From JBDREA01 sp043820265 (GTDB lineage Archaea; Altiarchaeota; Altiarchaeia; IMC4; JBDREA01): a stretch of 15,867 nucleotides of DNA. The position numbers were made by a program, and so were the translations under genes. Positions 13,966 through 15,867 of this stretch are shown here, one piece after another. The DNA lies in assembly GCA_043820265.1 (NCBI GenBank), contig JBDREA010000118.1:1-15867 (forward strand), written 5' to 3'. Under the pieces are notes generated by a model. It was given only the letters and a program-made list of their open reading frames with translations, had not been told where the DNA came from and did not search any database. Every line of letters starts with the position of its first letter. The first letter of the stretch is position 1.

Positions 13966-14460
13966 CTAGAACCTCTCCCAGATAAATACCTCTTCAAGAC
14001 CCTTTTTCGGCGGACTCCCTGCCTTCTTTATTATGTAGCCAAGTGGGATCAAGCTTATCAATTTAATGCTGCTTGGCGCATTCAGGAGTTCCAGGACTTC
14101 ACCTGCGTAAGTTTTTTTGTCGCCTGCCACCCAACATCCCCCAAGTCCTTTAGAATGGGCGGCGACCAGAATATTCTGTGTCGCAGCCGAACCATCCTCC
14201 AAAAAGTATTTTGTATCCTCACATACCACAACTATGCATGCCGAGGCGTTTGCGATGAACGATCCGTAATCGCAGATGCTCCCCAACTTCTCCAACACTT
14301 TTTTTTCTGTAACCACTACGAACTTCCAGGGCTGGATGTTTCTTGCGCTCGCAGCAAGCCTACCGCAGTCTACAATCTCTTCAAGCACATCCTTTGGGAT
14401 CACTCTTTTCTGGAAGCTTCTTATGCTCCTTCTACTTTTAAGTGCCTCAATGGAATCCAT
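13966..14460 (-). CDS. Nitroreductase-family FMN-dependent oxidoreductase
   Basis: A 164-residue nitroreductase-fold flavoprotein, short for the family (often 170-220). FMN-binding elements are SRRSIRSF at 9-16, AASARNIQPWKFVVV at 36-50, and GLGGCWV at 105-111 after the AATQNILVAAH helix. These proteins are NAD(P)H-dependent and act on quinones, flavins or nitro compounds; the physiological substrate cannot be read from the sequence. I chose the ATG at 14460, which follows AGGGG and lies 7 nt after the UbiX stop; an open extension to 14544 would run inside ubiX. Its place between UbiX and the kinase suggests supply of reduced flavin for prenyl-FMN synthesis, which is inference only. Confidence 0.87.
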   Translation of the reverse strand: MDSIEALKSRRSIRSFQKRVIPKDVLEEIVDCGRLAASARNIQPWKFVVVTEKKVLEKLGSICDYGSFIANASACIVVVCEDTKYFLEDGSAATQNILVAAHSKGLGGCWVAGDKKTYAGEVLELLNAPSSIKLISLIPLGYIIKKAGSPPKKGLEEVFIWERF

Positions 14461-14467
14461 TTTACCC

Positions 14468-15019
14468 CTATTTTTTACCCCACTTTTTGTAGAGGTTGTG
14501 TTCGATAGATAGTGAATCAAGTATTTTTCCCACAAAAAAACCAATGACGTCTTCGACGGATTCAGGTCGCGGATAGAATGCGAGATTTGGGGGAAGGATT
14601 ATCGCGCCAGCAGTCTTTAGTTCAGCCATGTTTTTTAGTGCCGAAAGCGAAAGCGGTGTTTCTCTGGGACAGACAACCAGTTTTTTCCCCATCTTCAACA
14701 TATTTTCAGCAGCCCTCACAATCAAGTCGTCTGCGTATCCGTTTGCGCAGGCAGATAGCGTTTTCATGCTGCAGGGTACGATTACCATGGCGTCAACCGG
14801 AAACGAAGAGGAAGAGATGGGTGCAGCGAGATTATTCTGTCTGTAGCTATGCGAGGCCTTTTTTTCAAGAGGTTCAACCGAAGGATATCCTTCGTATTTG
14901 CCTACCTTCTTTGCGGCCTCTGATATTATTAGGAATGTTTCCTGGCCTTTAAGATTATCCAGTAACTTATCAGCTAAGACGATGCCTGAAGCCCCGGTTA
15001 CCCCTACTACAACCTTCAT
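14468..15019 (-). CDS. ubiX: Flavin prenyltransferase UbiX
   Basis: A 183-residue member of the UbiX/Pad1 family. It joins a dimethylallyl group to reduced FMN to make prenyl-FMN, the cofactor of UbiD enzymes such as the decarboxylase at 1603. The N-terminal VGVTGASGIVLA gives the flavin phosphate loop. Ser33 of IISEAAK, the VPCSMKTLSACANGYADDLIVRAA region and the VCPRETPLS segment are the standard family motifs, and AGAIILPPNLAFYPRP closes the dimethylallyl site. The length is normal. It leads a minus-strand unit with the flavoprotein and isopentenyl phosphate kinase genes. The substrate carries the same C5 skeleton as the kinase's product, so enzyme and pathway depend on each other. The start lacks a strong binding site; AAGGTTG lies about 13 nt upstream. 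Confidence 0.93.
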   Translation of the reverse strand: MKVVVGVTGASGIVLADKLLDNLKGQETFLIISEAAKKVGKYEGYPSVEPLEKKASHSYRQNNLAAPISSSSFPVDAMVIVPCSMKTLSACANGYADDLIVRAAENMLKMGKKLVVCPRETPLSLSALKNMAELKTAGAIILPPNLAFYPRPESVEDVIGFFVGKILDSLSIEHNLYKKWGKK

Positions 15020-15070
15020 ATTTTTTGACTACAACCTTGATATTATCTGGAGATAACTTTTCTTTAATCC

Positions 15071-15084
15071 TTTATAATATATAC
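15071..15084. promoter_or_regulatory. TATA box for the secretion ATPase gene, possibly bidirectional
   Basis: TTTATAATATATAC lies 25 nt upstream of the ATG at 15096, the spacing of a leaderless archaeal transcript, and no ribosome binding site precedes that ATG. The same AT tract read on the minus strand lies about 55 nt before the ubiX start, so it could also serve that unit with a leader of about 30 nt. Confidence 0.5.
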
Positions 15085-15095
15085 TTTGATAGCAG

Positions 15096-15867
15096 ATGAT
15101 ACCAGAATACAAAGTCGAATTGAAAGCTCTCTCAAAGGAGAACCTTGGGGGACTCATACTGTTGGAGGAGAAATTCTTTGCAAAACATGCAAAAGAGCTT
15201 CCCATGCTCGCTGGAGAATCACGCATTAAGACAGTCAATGAGTTTTTGAAAAACGAACGTCTCGGGAAGATAAATTTAGAAGAAGCTTCTAATTTTCTCT
15301 CTGGTTATGGGCTTTTAGATCCGCTTTTCGCAGACGACAAGATTGAAGAAATCCTAATAGATGACATAAGAAATCCAATTCTCATCGTTCACAGGGAGTT
15401 GGGTAAGATGAAGACCAACCTTCAATTCACTGACTTGGAGGAGGTTGACAGATTCATTCGCAAAGTAAAGCTTTTCTCTGGGGTAAAAGCCGACAAGCAG
15501 ATAGTCGATGCCCAGCTGCCTGAAAACATCCGAGTAAACGTCACACTGCCGCCAACCTCATTTAGGACACCCTCAATAACGATTAGAAAATATCTCGAGG
15601 AGCCGCCAAGCATTGCCTCACTCATAAAAAACAAGACTTTGGACTGTGAGATCGCATCCTTTCTGTGGCTATGTATCGAAGGCCTGGGCCTTGCACCCCA
15701 AAACATCGTAATCGCTGGGATCGCGGCATGCGGGAAGACGACGATCCTCAACGCATTAATGGCATTCACACGGGAATCAGAAAGGATAATCTCCATCGAA
15801 GACACTCTTGAACTCGACCTCGGATACCAAGAGGATTGGGTGAGGATGAAGTCAAGCGACGAAGTAA
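15096..15867 (+). CDS. GspE/VirB11-type secretion ATPase (archaeal pilus/archaellum family), 3' truncated
   Basis: The first 257 residues of a type II/IV secretion ATPase; the frame is open to the window edge. These hexameric ATPases power assembly of type IV pili or archaella at the inner face of the membrane. After an N-terminal helical domain come the family features YGLLDPLFADDKIEEILID (71-89), the arginine-bearing NIRVNVTLPPTSF (144-156) and SITIRKY (160-166). Walker A is GIAACGKT (208-215), followed by the Asp box ISIEDTLEL (232-240). Walker A normally reads GGTASGKT in this family; here Ile-Ala-Ala-Cys fills the variable positions while the catalytic Gly-Lys-Thr is intact. The start at 15096 is the first ATG after a good TATA box. 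Whether the system is a pilus, archaellum or other secretion machine depends on genes beyond the window. Confidence 0.88.
   Translation, partial: MIPEYKVELKALSKENLGGLILLEEKFFAKHAKELPMLAGESRIKTVNEFLKNERLGKINLEEASNFLSGYGLLDPLFADDKIEEILIDDIRNPILIVHRELGKMKTNLQFTDLEEVDRFIRKVKLFSGVKADKQIVDAQLPENIRVNVTLPPTSFRTPSITIRKYLEEPPSIASLIKNKTLDCEIASFLWLCIEGLGLAPQNIVIAGIAACGKTTILNALMAFTRESERIISIEDTLELDLGYQEDWVRMKSSDEV

Overview
The window looks archaeal. It carries the lower half of the archaeal form of the mevalonate pathway, a GspE/PilT-type secretion ATPase of the kind archaea use for pili and archaella, a KaiC-like ATPase, and archaeal signals such as GGTGAT-type ribosome binding sites and TATA-like boxes. 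No rRNA, tRNA or taxonomic marker is present, so I do not name a lineage. A DPANN or euryarchaeal genome or MAG contig would fit.

Layout: (1) 2-700, the 3' part of a D-2-hydroxyacid dehydrogenase, closed by a hairpin at 702-733. (2) 736-1456, two small unknown genes on the minus strand. (3) 1603-5691, a compact plus-strand operon: UbiD-type anhydromevalonate phosphate decarboxylase, HD hydrolase, HAD phosphatase, then the large and small subunits of phosphomevalonate dehydratase (AcnX family). Every junction abuts or overlaps. (4) 5725-6581, a lipoprotein gene convergent with a small membrane-protein gene. (5) 6639-9889, a two-gene unit: a 784-residue membrane protein with a spermidine-synthase-like domain, overlapping by 1 nt a membrane-anchored isoaspartyl methyltransferase. 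(6) 9916-11127, minus strand, a signal-anchored Cys-rich protein with 11 regular repeats of 26-27 residues. (7) 11128-11351, non-coding, with three successive inverted repeats. (8) 11352-13170, mevalonate kinase, KaiC-like ATPase and a 55-residue zinc ribbon. (9) 13183-15019, minus strand, UbiX, a nitroreductase-family flavoprotein and isopentenyl phosphate kinase. (10) 15096 to the end, the 5' part of a secretion ATPase gene.

Together, MVK, PMDh-L, PMDh-S, the UbiD decarboxylase, UbiX (maker of the prenyl-FMN cofactor the decarboxylase needs) and IPK form the full route from mevalonate to isopentenyl diphosphate via trans-anhydromevalonate 5-phosphate and isopentenyl phosphate. They sit in three transcription units within about 13.4 kb. 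HMG-CoA synthase and reductase, IPP isomerase and prenyltransferases are not in the window. Genes embedded in these units (HD, HAD, nitroreductase, KaiC-like, zinc ribbon) are candidates for accessory or regulatory roles in isoprenoid supply. The membrane methyltransferase pair, the Cys-repeat protein and the palindrome cluster are the least explained parts.
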